A stretch of DNA of 64,000 nt, taken from assembly GCA_951813515.1 (NCBI GenBank), contig OX638346.1, forward strand, positions 1,915,617 through 1,979,616. Direction: 5' to 3'. Source of the stretch: an uncultured Pseudomonadales bacterium (GTDB taxonomy: Bacteria > Pseudomonadota > Gammaproteobacteria > Pseudomonadales > Azotimanducaceae). A program made the position numbers and the translations under genes. Each line of letters begins with the position of its first letter. Within the stretch, counting starts at the first letter, position 1. The notes under the pieces were generated by a model, which saw nothing but the letters and a program-made list of their open reading frames with translations, was not told the origin of the DNA and ran no database searches. Shown piece by piece: positions 7,882-17,408 of this stretch.

Positions 7882-10749
7882 CTACCCGTCGTCCAGCAGC
7901 TTCACGGTGCCGACGTCGCCGTCCACGGTGATCATTTGGCGGTGATTGATGCGCTGGGTGCTGGTGCCGGTACCCACCACCGCCGGGATTCCGTACTCGC
8001 GGGCGACGATGGAGCCATGCCCCAGAATGCCGCCCATGTCTGTGACCAGCCCGGACGCATGCGCGAAGAGCGGCGTCCAGGCGGGATTGGTCATGGGGCA
8101 GACCAGGATCGAGCCCGGCCGCATCTGATCGAATTCGGCCGGTGAGTTGATCAGGCTCACGGGTGCCGTGATCGTCCCCGGACTGACGGGCACGCCCATC
8201 ATCGTGTCGGAGTCGGGGTCGTTGACGAACTGCGTCTCCTTGAACTTGACGCCGGGGTCCTCGCTCGCATCGAAGGGCACCGTGCCCGGTGGATGCAAAC
8301 GCCTGCGCGCCTCCCTCAATTCGAACCGTTCCGCTGCCAGCTGGTGAAGTTCGGCAACGGCCTTGTTGTCCCGACGGGCGGCGCTCGCCTGCTTCAGCTC
8401 GTCGAACAACAGGTAGAAGACATGGTCCCGATCCGGCAGGGTGCCGACATCCGTCAGCCGCTGGCCGAGTTCCAGGGCCAGGGGACGCAGCGCCGGCCAG
8501 GCCTGATACAGGTAGAACATCACCTCCTCACGAATGAAGTAGAAGCGGTGCGTGAACCAGTGGCGGAAGCGGAACTGCCAATACTGCAGACCGTCAAGCA
8601 GCGCCAGGATGTCCGTCATCGCCTGCTCGCGCTTCCTGGTCGCCTCCATCTCGTGGTTCTTGGGGTTGTAGTTCTCATCCGCGACCATCGTTTTCAGCGT
8701 CGCAAGGAGCCCGGAGGGATCCTCGAGCGGCAACGGCTCCGCAAAGTCCAGGCTGTAGCCCAAGTGGCCATAGATGGCGAGGTAGCCGTTGATCGCCTCC
8801 ACGATCGAGCCCGCCTCCGGGGTAGCCTCCAAGGTCTTCATCAATCGCTTGGCCGGCGTGATGATGACCAGTTCCATCAGGGCATCATCCTCTCGGATTT
8901 GGCGCGCGATCGAGAACAGGTGCTCATTGGCCTCCATGGTCTTGCCCTTGAAGCCGGACAGAAACTGACCGCTGGTGAAGTGGTGGTCGGGCAGGGTTTC
9001 CCGGAGGAACGCCTGCAGCTGATCGTCCGTCGACTTGGCCACACCGAACGTATGACCGCCGTTGCCGCTCCAGAAGCTGCCGCCGGCGATGGACAGTTCG
9101 CGGATCCCTTCCAGCAGTTGCTCGTCCGGCGCGTTGGCCACGTCCACCTGCTCCCACTTTTCCCGTGCCGCCAGGATGTTGGGCTTTGCCCAGTCGTAGA
9201 AGCCCTTGATCTGGTTCTCGTTCACCTGGGTCCGGTTGAAGGCACCGAAAGTCGGGTTCTTGCTTTCGGGCTTGGTGATGATCGCCGCGACGTCATCGAT
9301 GCCCGAAGACGCCGCCCAGTTCTCATAGGCCAAGCGATCCTCGTCCGAAAGCGATTCCAAAAACAGGCCGATGTCGTGTTCGGCCATTTCAGCTTGTTGA
9401 TTTGGATCGTTGTGTTTCCGCAGCATATTGGCTCGCATGCGTTCGCTGCGTTTCAGTCCCGTGGTTTGGGCCTCTCCCGCTTCGGCCTTGATCTCGGCCG
9501 CGTCCATTTCCGCCTCGGTCATCGCTTCGTCGCGACGTTCCTTTCGCGCCTGGATGATGAAAGGCCAGTCGAAACGCTGATACGCATAGCCATGCATGCT
9601 GATGAACATCGGGCCACCACCTTCCATGATGCTCGGTCGATTCTTGCCGTCCGGCCCGGTCTCCAGCCCCACCCACAGGTACATTTCATCGAACAACGGC
9701 GTGCAGGGGTCCGGAATGTTCTCGACGATCTGCCTGCGCGCGAGTATCTGCGCGGGCGGCGGCGGCTCCCAGGTCACCTCGATGGGCTGCGGCGGAAGAT
9801 TGGTGATGGGCCGCGACTGCAGCATGAAGAGCTTGCCGCCGGAGTATGCCCACTCGATATCCTGGGGAACCCCGCCGAAGTGTGCCTCCGCCTTGAGTGC
9901 GAGGGTGACCAGTTCCGTGATGGCCTCGTCCGACAAGGAGGACTGGCCGCGTTCATCTTCGGCGATGTCCTCAAGCCTCGTGCCCTGCTCGCCGTCGGCC
10001 ACGATCTTCTGTTCCTTGGTGCCGATGATCGTGTCCTTGGCTGCCATGGTTTCGCGATCGACCGTGTACGTGTCGGGGGTCACCTGGCCGCCAACGACGG
10101 CTTCACCGAGGCCGAAGCTGGCGTTGATGATCATCTCCGAGCGCTCGCCGGTGGCCGGGTTGGCCGTGAAGAGAATGCCCGATACATCCGACGGAACCAT
10201 GAGTTGGACGACTACCGCCATGGCGACCGCATCGTGCTCGATGCCCATCTCGTGACGGTAGGACATGGCCCTGGGCGTCCACAGGGATGCCCAGCAGTTC
10301 CGCACGGCCGCGACGACCTCGTCGGCGCCGCGCACATTGAGGTACGTGTCCTGCTGGCCCGCGAAGGACATGTCGGGAAGATCCTCGGCGTTGGCCGACG
10401 AGCGCACCGCCACCGGCGGGTTGTCGCCTTTGATGCCCCGATAGGCGGCGGCGATTTCCGCTGCCATCGCCTCCGACACGGCGTCGGCCTGGAACAGTGC
10501 CTGGATCGCCTCGGAGGCTTTGTTAAAGGAGAGCGTGAACTCGCCGATCTCCGGCTTGGCCAGTTCAATGATCTTCGCCTGCAGATCGTTGTCGACGACG
10601 AAGCGTCGGTACGCCGCCGTCGTCACATAGAAGCCGCCGGGAACGGCGAGTCCGGCATTGGCCATTTCCGCGAGGGAGCGGCCTTTGCCGCCCGCCACCT
10701 CCAAGGTGGCCTCCCGGGTGTCGATCGGCAGAATGTTCATACTGGTCAT
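7882..10749 (-). CDS. PEP-synthase-like phosphotransferase (ATP-grasp plus swivelling His domain)
   Basis: A protein of about 955 residues with an N-terminal pyruvate-phosphate-dikinase/ATP-grasp domain (GGKGRSLAEMANAGLAVPGGFYV near the start, VRSSANAEDLPDMSFAGQQDTYLN, later IEWAYSGGKLFMLQSRPIT), a long central region, and a C-terminal swivelling domain with the catalytic histidine in GGILGHGSIVAREYGIP (about residue 911). The C-terminal PEP/pyruvate TIM-barrel of true PEP synthase is absent, so the layout matches rifampin phosphotransferase-like enzymes: ATP is split and a phosphate is passed through His to an acceptor bound by the middle region. The acceptor is unknown. I chose the ATG at 10749 (GAGGA nine bases upstream) instead of a reading frame extending to 10938, whose extra residues look non-coding. 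Confidence 0.85.
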   Translation of the reverse strand: MTSMNILPIDTREATLEVAGGKGRSLAEMANAGLAVPGGFYVTTAAYRRFVVDNDLQAKIIELAKPEIGEFTLSFNKASEAIQALFQADAVSEAMAAEIAAAYRGIKGDNPPVAVRSSANAEDLPDMSFAGQQDTYLNVRGADEVVAAVRNCWASLWTPRAMSYRHEMGIEHDAVAMAVVVQLMVPSDVSGILFTANPATGERSEMIINASFGLGEAVVGGQVTPDTYTVDRETMAAKDTIIGTKEQKIVADGEQGTRLEDIAEDERGQSSLSDEAITELVTLALKAEAHFGGVPQDIEWAYSGGKLFMLQSRPITNLPPQPIEVTWEPPPPAQILARRQIVENIPDPCTPLFDEMYLWVGLETGPDGKNRPSIMEGGGPMFISMHGYAYQRFDWPFIIQARKERRDEAMTEAEMDAAEIKAEAGEAQTTGLKRSERMRANMLRKHNDPNQQAEMAEHDIGLFLESLSDEDRLAYENWAASSGIDDVAAIITKPESKNPTFGAFNRTQVNENQIKGFYDWAKPNILAAREKWEQVDVANAPDEQLLEGIRELSIAGGSFWSGNGGHTFGVAKSTDDQLQAFLRETLPDHHFTSGQFLSGFKGKTMEANEHLFSIARQIREDDALMELVIITPAKRLMKTLEATPEAGSIVEAINGYLAIYGHLGYSLDFAEPLPLEDPSGLLATLKTMVADENYNPKNHEMEATRKREQAMTDILALLDGLQYWQFRFRHWFTHRFYFIREEVMFYLYQAWPALRPLALELGQRLTDVGTLPDRDHVFYLLFDELKQASAARRDNKAVAELHQLAAERFELREARRRLHPPGTVPFDASEDPGVKFKETQFVNDPDSDTMMGVPVSPGTITAPVSLINSPAEFDQMRPGSILVCPMTNPAWTPLFAHASGLVTDMGGILGHGSIVAREYGIPAVVGTGTSTQRINHRQMITVDGDVGTVKLLDDG

Positions 10750-11106
10750 GTAGCTCGGTCCTCGACCCATAATCGGTTCAACTGTGGTGGTTGGCATATG
10801 GACACGCCCACGATCCGCGAACGATGTCGCCGTCGGCGCTCCGGCACGGCGTGCGCACACCCGGATATCATAGTGGACGCGACGTGCGGGTCGAAATCGA
10901 AGATTCCCCAAAAAATCCGCCGCCGGTTCTTGGGCCACCTACGCCCTGCTATCCGCCGAGGGATCCTGGAGGCCAAGGGGACATTTCTACTTTGGACAAA
11001 AGGGGAACAATTCAACTTTGCGTTGACACGGGGCAGTTTGCTCACACGTTCGGGCCAGCGTCTGCGGTAGCCCATTTTTGTCACCGGTCGGATTCGAGAT
11101 CCGCGA
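10750..11106. other. Non-coding gap upstream of the PEP-synthase-like gene
   Basis: About 360 bp without a credible gene. It holds the leader of the minus-strand PEP-synthase-like gene and, at 10975-11020, two imperfect copies of a GGGGACATTTCTACTTTG-like sequence described separately. No other structure stood out. Confidence 0.5.
10975..11020. repeat. Two imperfect direct repeats resembling transposon-end sequence
   Basis: The copies begin AAGGGGACATTTCTACTTTG (10975) and AAGGGGAACAATTCAACTTTG-like (11000), about 25 bp apart. Short iterated GGGGACATTT...CTTTG blocks of this kind are familiar from the ends of some integrase-type insertion sequences, but no transposase or matching opposite end is present, so this may be a solo remnant or coincidence. 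Confidence 0.3.
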
Positions 11107-11507
11107 TCAAGGGGGGTCGCCGACGCGCACCATCGGAACGTCATAGCTCTCGATCACTGTGTCTGCGGTGACGAGCGTGAGGCCGTGAACGCGCACCTGC
11201 GCGACCAGCACGCGGTCGAAAGGGTCGCGATGAAGCGGTGGCAAGCTGGTTGCCGCTAGCGCATCCGCGTGCGTGATTGGAAGTTCCCTGAATCGACTGA
11301 TCCGCATGCCGTCAGGTACGTAGGTGGTCGGGTCCTCCGGTAACGGGAGTTGCCCAGGGCGTACTTGATGGTGAATTCCCAGGCGCTTGCCGATGACAGG
11401 CAACGCTCCGAGGAAGGATTTCCCAGGTCCGCCAGCAATACCTCGCCGAGTCGACCCGGATCAGTCTGGAGCCAAAGCCAGCAATGGCTGTCCAGCAGGG
11501 CTCGCAC
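11107..11507 (-). pseudogene. VapC-family PIN-domain toxin with a frameshift
   Basis: The coding sequence of a PIN-domain ribonuclease toxin is split over two frames. From a GTG at 11507, with GAGGG upstream, the first part reads RALLDSHCWLWLQTDP, with the first PIN aspartate, then SASAWEFTIKYALG. Near 11350-11351 the frame changes and the rest continues as QLPLPEDPTTYVP, ITHADALAATSLPPLHRDPFDRVLVAQ and LTLVTADTVIESYDVP, the normal VapC C-terminus with its acidic residues. The expected sequence at the junction is LGKLPLPE, so a single missing A in GGCAACTC explains the break. It is either an inactivated toxin or a sequencing error. It lies 11 bp downstream of its antitoxin gene. Confidence 0.85.
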
Positions 11508-11518
11508 CGACCGATCCC

Positions 11519-11749
11519 TCAGCCGCCTTCGAAATCGCGCAGGACCGACGCTTCGAGGGGGTCGTCGAAGTCGGCGGGAACGACGAAGCGCCCCGCGTCG
11601 ATGCCGAACAAGGGCCTCCCTTCCTCGACCGGGACAAGCCGCGCCACGGGGTGTCCCGAGCGCGTAATGACGACTTCCTCGCCTGCGCAGGCGCGACGCA
11701 ACAGGCGAGACAGATGCGTCTTTGCCTCGTGCACACTGACCTGCTGCAT
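11519..11749 (-). CDS. Phd/YefM-type antitoxin of the VapBC locus
   Basis: A 76-residue antitoxin opening MQQVSVHEAKTHLSRLLRRACAGEEVVITRSGHPVARLVP, the DNA-binding pattern of Phd/YefM proteins, with an acidic C-terminal tail (PADFDDPLEASVLRDFEGG) that would wrap the PIN toxin. A GGAGGT site precedes the ATG. It is immediately followed by the frameshifted vapC. If the toxin is truly dead, this gene is an orphan antitoxin. Candidate operator repeats lie just upstream at 11767-11787. Confidence 0.9.
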   Translation of the reverse strand: MQQVSVHEAKTHLSRLLRRACAGEEVVITRSGHPVARLVPVEEGRPLFGIDAGRFVVPADFDDPLEASVLRDFEGG

Positions 11750-11766
11750 GGAACGTTGACCTCCGC

Positions 11767-11787
11767 CACCTGTTGACTAAGCAGGTG
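11767..11787. promoter_or_regulatory. Candidate antitoxin operator (inverted repeat)
   Basis: Arms CACCTG (11767-11772) and CAGGTG (11782-11787) flank TTGACTAAG, and TGACTAA is repeated 12 bp apart (11774 and 11786). The site is 18 bp upstream of the antitoxin ATG, where autoregulatory Phd-type operators are normally found. The assignment is inference from position and symmetry. Confidence 0.45.
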
Positions 11788-12181
11788 ACTAAACTTAGCA
11801 GACTTTCTCGCTCGCCGAACAGCGCCTCCACCTCGTCTCAGGGTCTACGCCCAAGACCTGTCGCGGCTTCACGTGCGCCATGTCTTACTCCCGCGCAAGC
11901 CCGCCTCCATCCCGTCGAAGTTGCCGCTATCGCGCCAAAGCCGACGTTGGCCCAACGCCATCCGGAGGGCAGACAAAAGCCGATTGGGGTAAAATGCTTC
12001 GTTTACCTTTCGAAGCCCCGCCGTTCATGATTCCCCCAACGCGCACCCCGACACCGACATTGTGGCGTCGCGCGTGGGGGCGATTTGCCATGGTTTCTGA
12101 TCCCGTTTTGGTTGCGTTCCTGACCATTCGTGGTTCCTGCGTTCTTGTCGGCAGGGGGGGTGCCGCTTGAAGGTCGGTGGG
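11788..12181. other. Non-coding gap between vapB and the ABC exporter genes
   Basis: Roughly 390 bp between divergent genes. I see no credible gene; open frames here are short or shadows. GGGGTAAAAT near 11986-11995 contains a -10-like TAAAAT on the plus strand that could serve the exporter, but no good -35 lies upstream of it. Confidence 0.45.
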
Positions 12182-14080
12182 ATGCACGGGGGCGGCGGCG
12201 GTCGCTGGGGCGGCAGCGTTGTCGGCGCCCCGCAGCGCGAGCGGGGCTCGTTTCAACACCTGGGCCATCTGAAACGGCTGATGTCCTATGTGCGGCGGTA
12301 TGCCGTCGTGCTGGTGGTGGGTACTGTCGGACTGGCCATCGCGCGGCTGGCGCTCTACCTGATGCCCTGGGCTCAGAAGCTTGCCGTGGACAGCCTCGCG
12401 GACCCGGCGGCCGAACCCTACCTGTTGATTCCTGCGCTGATGATCCTTGGCGTGGTTGCCTCGCAGTTCATCATTTACGTCCCGGCGCGGCGCGTATTGC
12501 GGCGCATCTCGATCGCCGCGGCCTATGACCTGCGAAAGCGGTTCTTCAACGTCGTCCAGTACCAGGGCCCCAACTTCTTCAACAAGTTCGGCACCGGAGA
12601 CCTGATGTCGCGCGCGGTAAACGACATCAGCATGGTTCGCATGGTGGTGTCCTTCGGCGCGGTGAACATCGTCATGTTCGTCTTTTCGGTGATTGCGGCA
12701 CTTTGGTTCATGCTGGTCATGTCCCCGGCGTTGACTTTCTGGGTCGTGTTGCCACTGCCGTTCGTCGCGGTTATCGGATTCATGATGGCGCGGGGAATGT
12801 TCCCCTTCTTCCGTGAACGGCAGGAAGCCCTGGCGACGCTCACCAGCTTCACCCAGGAGAACCTCAACGGCATCCGCACGATCCAGGCCATGGCCCAGGA
12901 AAACCAGGAGATCGATCGGTTTCGCCGCGCCAGCACGCGCTATGCGCAGAAGTTCTACCGGGCGGAACGCTACCAGGTGATAGTAGGCGTGTCGATGACG
13001 CTGCTGACCATGATTTCTCCGGTGGTCATCCTGCTCTATGGCGGCTTTCTCGTGCTGGACGGCGAGCTCACCATCGGCAGCTTCAACGCCTTTTTCGGCT
13101 ACCTGATACTGATCACGAGCCAGGTCCAGTCCATCGGCTGGTCCTTGTCGATGTTCACGTCGGCGGCGGCAGCGACGCAACGCATCTTCGAAGTCCTTGA
13201 CTATCCACCCGAGGTCGTCGATGTTGCGGAGGCGCAACTCCCGCCGGACATCAACGGCCGGCTTGAGTTTCGCAACTTCTCCTACCGCCACCCGGGAGCC
13301 GCCCGGCCGACCATCGACGGCATCAACCTGCATGTGGACGCAGGCGAGACCGTGGCCCTGCTTGGCCGTATAGGCTCGGGCAAGTCGACGATACTGAAGG
13401 CCGCGGTGCGGCTGATCGACACGCCGCGCGGCTCGGTGTTTCTCGATGGCAGGGACATCTGCGAGGTGCCGATTCGCCGACTGCGCGAAGCCGTGACGAT
13501 GGTTCCGCAGGACCCGTTCCTGTTCTCCGCGCCGTTGAAGGAAAACCTTACGTACGACAAGCCGGATCGGGGGGAGGAGGCGATACTGGAGGCGGTCGAC
13601 GCAGCCGGGCTGACGGAGACCCTGGGACGCCTCGTCAATGGACTCGATACGGTGGTCGGCGAACGCGGGACCACGCTTTCGGGCGGCGAGAAGCAACGGT
13701 CGACGCTGGCGCGCGGACTGATCCGGCGTGCCGACGTACTGCTGCTGGACGACTGCTTCTCCAGCGTCGATACGGAAACCGAGGAACAGATACTGGGCGG
13801 CCTGCAAAGAATGCGCTCGGGCAAGACAACTCTCCTGATCTCGCACCGGGTGTCGACGGCGCGCCACGCCAATCGCATCTACGTGATCGATAACGGGCGC
13901 GTGCTGGAGTCGGGCACGCACGAGGAACTGCTGGCCCAGGGCGGCTATTACGCCGACCTCGAAGCGGTGCAGAGCAGCCAGGATCGTGACCGCGCGCGCA
14001 GGGGGCAACTGCTCCGGCAGTTAGACGGCTCACGTGGTGAACTACCTCCTCTCGCGCCGACAGGGAGCGACGTCGCATGA
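12182..14080 (+). CDS. ABC exporter half-transporter with degenerate ATP site
   Basis: A 632-residue type IV ABC exporter subunit: six membrane segments over about residues 25-310, then the nucleotide-binding domain with Walker A GRIGSGKST (about 395), signature LSGGEKQR (about 499) and Walker B VLLLDDCFSSVD (about 520). The residue after the Walker B aspartate is Asp in place of the catalytic Glu, the mark of the degenerate site in heterodimeric exporters. The switch motif is LLISHRVST. It overlaps the partner gene by 4 bp (ATGA), so the two form one heterodimeric exporter of drug or lipid type. The start at ATG 12182 is preferred; an upstream TTG at 12167 is possible. The substrate is not evident. 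Confidence 0.92.
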   Translation: MHGGGGGRWGGSVVGAPQRERGSFQHLGHLKRLMSYVRRYAVVLVVGTVGLAIARLALYLMPWAQKLAVDSLADPAAEPYLLIPALMILGVVASQFIIYVPARRVLRRISIAAAYDLRKRFFNVVQYQGPNFFNKFGTGDLMSRAVNDISMVRMVVSFGAVNIVMFVFSVIAALWFMLVMSPALTFWVVLPLPFVAVIGFMMARGMFPFFRERQEALATLTSFTQENLNGIRTIQAMAQENQEIDRFRRASTRYAQKFYRAERYQVIVGVSMTLLTMISPVVILLYGGFLVLDGELTIGSFNAFFGYLILITSQVQSIGWSLSMFTSAAAATQRIFEVLDYPPEVVDVAEAQLPPDINGRLEFRNFSYRHPGAARPTIDGINLHVDAGETVALLGRIGSGKSTILKAAVRLIDTPRGSVFLDGRDICEVPIRRLREAVTMVPQDPFLFSAPLKENLTYDKPDRGEEAILEAVDAAGLTETLGRLVNGLDTVVGERGTTLSGGEKQRSTLARGLIRRADVLLLDDCFSSVDTETEEQILGGLQRMRSGKTTLLISHRVSTARHANRIYVIDNGRVLESGTHEELLAQGGYYADLEAVQSSQDRDRARRGQLLRQLDGSRGELPPLAPTGSDVA

Positions 14081-16056
14081 GTGAAGCCGCCACCGGGCGC
14101 AACTATTCGGCCTTCGATGCCGAACTGTCGCATCAGGCGCTCAACATGCGCCTTTTCGTGCGCCTGTTGCTTTGGGCCAGGCCCTATCGCATCACCTTGG
14201 GTACCAGCGCGGCCCTCGTCATCGTCGGGGCAGCAGTTTCGGTACTCATGCCGGTTATCCAGGGGCCCGTGGTAGTTGACACGATCCTTGCGCCGAACGA
14301 AGCGGCCGAATCGCGATTCAACTTCGGACTGATCGCCGCGACCGAATGGCTCTCGGACCTGTTTGCGATGTCGCCGCTCGCTGCAGCCGTGATCCTGTTT
14401 GTCGGCCTGACGATCTCGCACCTGCTCCTCATGGTTGCACACCAGCTCACATTGGCCAGCGGCGCCTTGAAGACATTGCGCGACCTGCGCCTTGACCTGT
14501 TCGCTTCCCTCGAGCACAAGCCCGCCTCGTTCTACGATCACGTGGCCGTGGGGCGGGTGATGACGCGGGTCACCAACGACGTGGAAAACCTGTTTCGGCT
14601 CTTGACGGGGTTCGTCTCGCTCGCGGGGCAGTTCGTGCCCTTCTTCTTCGCCATGTTCATGATGCTGGCCTACAGCGCCGAACTCACGGGCATGGTGCTG
14701 ATGATCATTCCGGCTGCCGCCATCGCCACGTACGTCTTCCGCGTCGCCATGCGGGAGATATTTCGCATGGTCCGCGATTCCATGTCGGCCCTGAACCAGT
14801 ACCTGCAGGAAGACCTGATGGGTATCGAGGTGGTCCAGCTCTCCGGTCGCGAAGAGATGAACGCCGACGAATACGGCGCGCTCAACCGGGAGAACCGCAA
14901 GCAGGAATATCGCGCGATCAACTATGAGGTCGTGTTCGAGACCTTCAATACGAGCCTGACGAGCATCGCCATCGCCGTGATCATCTGGTACGGAGGCGGC
15001 CAGGTCGTACAGGAAGAAATAACGCTGGGCGCGCTGCTGATGTTCAACACCTACATCAGCATGATGATCGCGCCGGTGGGCACGGTCGGTCACTTTTTCA
15101 ACACGTTGTTCCGCGCCATGGCGTCCGGCGAGCGCATCTTCCAGGCGATCGACTGGGACGAGCGGCTGCATGAGCCGGAGGAACCGGTGCAGTTGCCCGA
15201 GCGGCTCCAGGGAAGTGTCGAGTTCCGTAACGCGCGCTTCGCATATCCCGCCAGCGACCCGGTGCTGCGCAACGTCTCCTTCGCCATTTCGCCGGGAGAG
15301 AAGCTCGCCGTGGTCGGTCCCACCGGCGCGGGCAAGAGCACCATCATTCGCCTGCTGGCGCGGTTCTACGATTTCGACGACGGCATGATCTTCGTCGACG
15401 GCATCGACGTGAACCACATCGGCAGCGGCGACCTGCGCAAGCGGGTGGGCGTGGTGCTGCAGGATTTCCACATCTTCTCCGGCACGGTGCTGGAGAACAT
15501 CTCCCTCAACGACCCCGATATTTCCCGCGAACGCGCCCAATGGGCGGCCCGCGTGGTGAACGCCGATACGTTCATTCGCGATCTGCCGGACGGTTACGAA
15601 ACCGAACTCGCGGAGCGCGGTCACAACCTGTCCCAGGGGCAGCAACAGTTGCTCGCGTTCGCACGGGTACTGGCCTCGGACCCGGAGATACTCGTGCTCG
15701 ACGAAGCCACCTCGAGCATCGACACGGGCACCGAGCTCATCATCCAGGACGCGCTGCACAAGCTGACCCACGGGCGCACGTGCATCATCATCGCACATCG
15801 TCTGCAGACCATTCGGGAGTGCGACCGGATCCTGGTCCTGGACCAGGGGACGATGAAGGAGCTGGGTACTCACGAAGAGCTGATCGCCAAGCGCGGCATC
15901 TATTTCACGCTGCACGAACTGCAGTTCCAGGACAGCGTGGGGGCGGCCGAACTGGCCCGACGCAAGCGCAGAGAAGAAGACGGCCCGCGATGGGTCGAAA
16001 GGACCGACGAAGACGAGGACGACGTTCTTGGTCGCGGCGGCGTGGGCGGTGGCTGA
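14077..16056 (+). CDS. ABC exporter half-transporter with canonical Walker B
   Basis: A 659-residue partner of the preceding gene, with six membrane segments (about residues 25-330) and an ATPase domain: Walker A GPTGAGKST (about 415), signature LSQGQQQLL (about 517) and Walker B ILVLDEATSSID with the catalytic Glu (about 540), switch IIIAHRLQT. A non-consensus LSQGQ signature here and an Asp in the partner's Walker B is the same asymmetry as in TM287/288-type exporters, implying one active and one degenerate ATP site. The C-terminus is a charged Arg/Glu/Asp tail followed by glycines (about 40 residues) outside the usual domain. Confidence 0.93.
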   Translation: MSEAATGRNYSAFDAELSHQALNMRLFVRLLLWARPYRITLGTSAALVIVGAAVSVLMPVIQGPVVVDTILAPNEAAESRFNFGLIAATEWLSDLFAMSPLAAAVILFVGLTISHLLLMVAHQLTLASGALKTLRDLRLDLFASLEHKPASFYDHVAVGRVMTRVTNDVENLFRLLTGFVSLAGQFVPFFFAMFMMLAYSAELTGMVLMIIPAAAIATYVFRVAMREIFRMVRDSMSALNQYLQEDLMGIEVVQLSGREEMNADEYGALNRENRKQEYRAINYEVVFETFNTSLTSIAIAVIIWYGGGQVVQEEITLGALLMFNTYISMMIAPVGTVGHFFNTLFRAMASGERIFQAIDWDERLHEPEEPVQLPERLQGSVEFRNARFAYPASDPVLRNVSFAISPGEKLAVVGPTGAGKSTIIRLLARFYDFDDGMIFVDGIDVNHIGSGDLRKRVGVVLQDFHIFSGTVLENISLNDPDISRERAQWAARVVNADTFIRDLPDGYETELAERGHNLSQGQQQLLAFARVLASDPEILVLDEATSSIDTGTELIIQDALHKLTHGRTCIIIAHRLQTIRECDRILVLDQGTMKELGTHEELIAKRGIYFTLHELQFQDSVGAAELARRKRREEDGPRWVERTDEDEDDVLGRGGVGGG

Positions 16057-16190
16057 CCTGATTGTGCGGGCGACCTTTGGAGTTCCCCAAAGTGCTCGCA
16101 ACGCACGAAAAAATGGGTACACTCAAGCGCTAACTGACCCCGGCATGATCGGGGCGATAGAAAATTCTCAAAACAACCCAAGGGGAAAAC

Positions 16191-17375
16191 ATGCGTGACG
16201 TCGTAGTAGTAGATAGCGTGCGTACCGGCTTGGCGAAGTCATTCCGCGGTAGCTTCAACCTGACGCGGTCCGACGACATGCTGGCGCACCTCATCGATGC
16301 CTTGCTGGAAAGGAATCCGAAGATTACGGCGGAGGAAGTGGAGGATGTGGTCGTCGGCGCCGCCAGCCATGCCGGCGAACAGGACGGCAATCTGGCCCGC
16401 CTCGCGGTCGTGCTGTCGAAACTTCCGATTACCACGGCGGGTATGACCATCAACCGGTTCTGCTCGTCCGGCTTGCAATCGATCGCGATCGCTTCGAACC
16501 AGATCGCTTCCGGGCAGACGCAGGTCGCGATGGCGGGCGGCGTGGACTCCATCTCCATGCGCAACCGGCAGACCGCGGCGAAGTCGGAGCAGAACAAGCG
16601 CCTGGTGGAAGAGAAGCCCGCGATCTTCATGGCGATGGGTAACACCGCGGAAGTAGTCGCGCGCCGCTACCAGGTGACCCGCGAGATGCAGGACGTCTAC
16701 GCGCTGCAGAGCCAGAAGCGTTATGCAAAGGCGCAGGAAGACGGCCGCATGGCGGAAGAGATCGTTCCGATGCCGGCGAGGATGCTGGTGGTCGACAGGG
16801 AGACCGGCGAAGAAAGCCATGCAGATGTCGTCGTTGATCGGGATGAGTGCAACCGTCCGACCAGCACGATCGAAGGCTTGTCGGGCCTGGCCCCCGCATT
16901 CGAAGAAGACGGCACGGTGACGGCCGGCAATGCGTCGCAGCTCTCCGACGGCGCTTCGATGACGCTGCTGATGAGCGCCGAGCGGGCTGAACAACTGGGT
17001 GTCGAGCCGATGGGCATTTATCGCGGTTTCACCGTTGCCGCATGCGAACCCGACGAGATGGGTATCGGACCGGTATTCGCGATTCCCCGGCTGCTTGATA
17101 ACGTCGGCGTGAAGCAGGACGACATCGACCTGTGGGAGTTGAATGAAGCGTTCGCGTCCCAGTGTGTCTACTGCCGCGACGAGCTTGGGCTGGACAACGA
17201 GAAGTACAACGTGAACGGGGGCAGCATCGCCATCGGCCATCCCTTCGGCATGACCGGATCGCGGCTTACCGGATCGATCCTGCGCGAGCTGAAGCGCCGC
17301 GACAAGAAGTACGGCGTTGTCACGATGTGTATCGGCGGCGGACAGGGCGCGGCAGGGCTGTTCGAAGCGGTATAG
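16191..17375 (+). CDS. Acetyl-CoA C-acyltransferase (thiolase)
   Basis: A 394-residue thiolase, cleaving 3-ketoacyl-CoA with CoA at the end of beta-oxidation or running the reverse condensation. All catalytic residues are visible: the nucleophilic Cys91 in [10 protein letters not shown], His350 in [12 protein letters not shown] and Cys380 in [13 protein letters not shown]. The length is standard. An AGGGGAAAAC ribosome site precedes the ATG. It follows the exporter genes by about 135 bp. Sequence style ([15 protein letters not shown]) fits the FadA-like degradative class, but degradative and biosynthetic thiolases cannot be separated with certainty here. Confidence 0.93.
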   Translation: MRDVVVVDSVRTGLAKSFRGSFNLTRSDDMLAHLIDALLERNPKITAEEVEDVVVGAASHAGEQDGNLARLAVVLSKLPITTAGMTINRFCSSGLQSIAIASNQIASGQTQVAMAGGVDSISMRNRQTAAKSEQNKRLVEEKPAIFMAMGNTAEVVARRYQVTREMQDVYALQSQKRYAKAQEDGRMAEEIVPMPARMLVVDRETGEESHADVVVDRDECNRPTSTIEGLSGLAPAFEEDGTVTAGNASQLSDGASMTLLMSAERAEQLGVEPMGIYRGFTVAACEPDEMGIGPVFAIPRLLDNVGVKQDDIDLWELNEAFASQCVYCRDELGLDNEKYNVNGGSIAIGHPFGMTGSRLTGSILRELKRRDKKYGVVTMCIGGGQGAAGLFEAV

Positions 17376-17408
17376 GAACGCACGGGGAGCGGTGTTAGAC
17401 TGCTGTTG

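Noticed and set aside
8293..11070. A 925-codon plus-strand open frame
   Set aside because: It lies antisense to the PEP-synthase-like gene over its full length, has no recognisable domain and the His/Gly/Arg-rich composition typical of shadow frames in GC-rich DNA.
11927..14008. A 693-codon minus-strand open frame
   Set aside because: Antisense to the first exporter gene; composition is His/Arg/Asp-rich with no motif.
13948..16122. A 724-codon minus-strand open frame
   Set aside because: Antisense to the second exporter gene, which carries complete ABC motifs.
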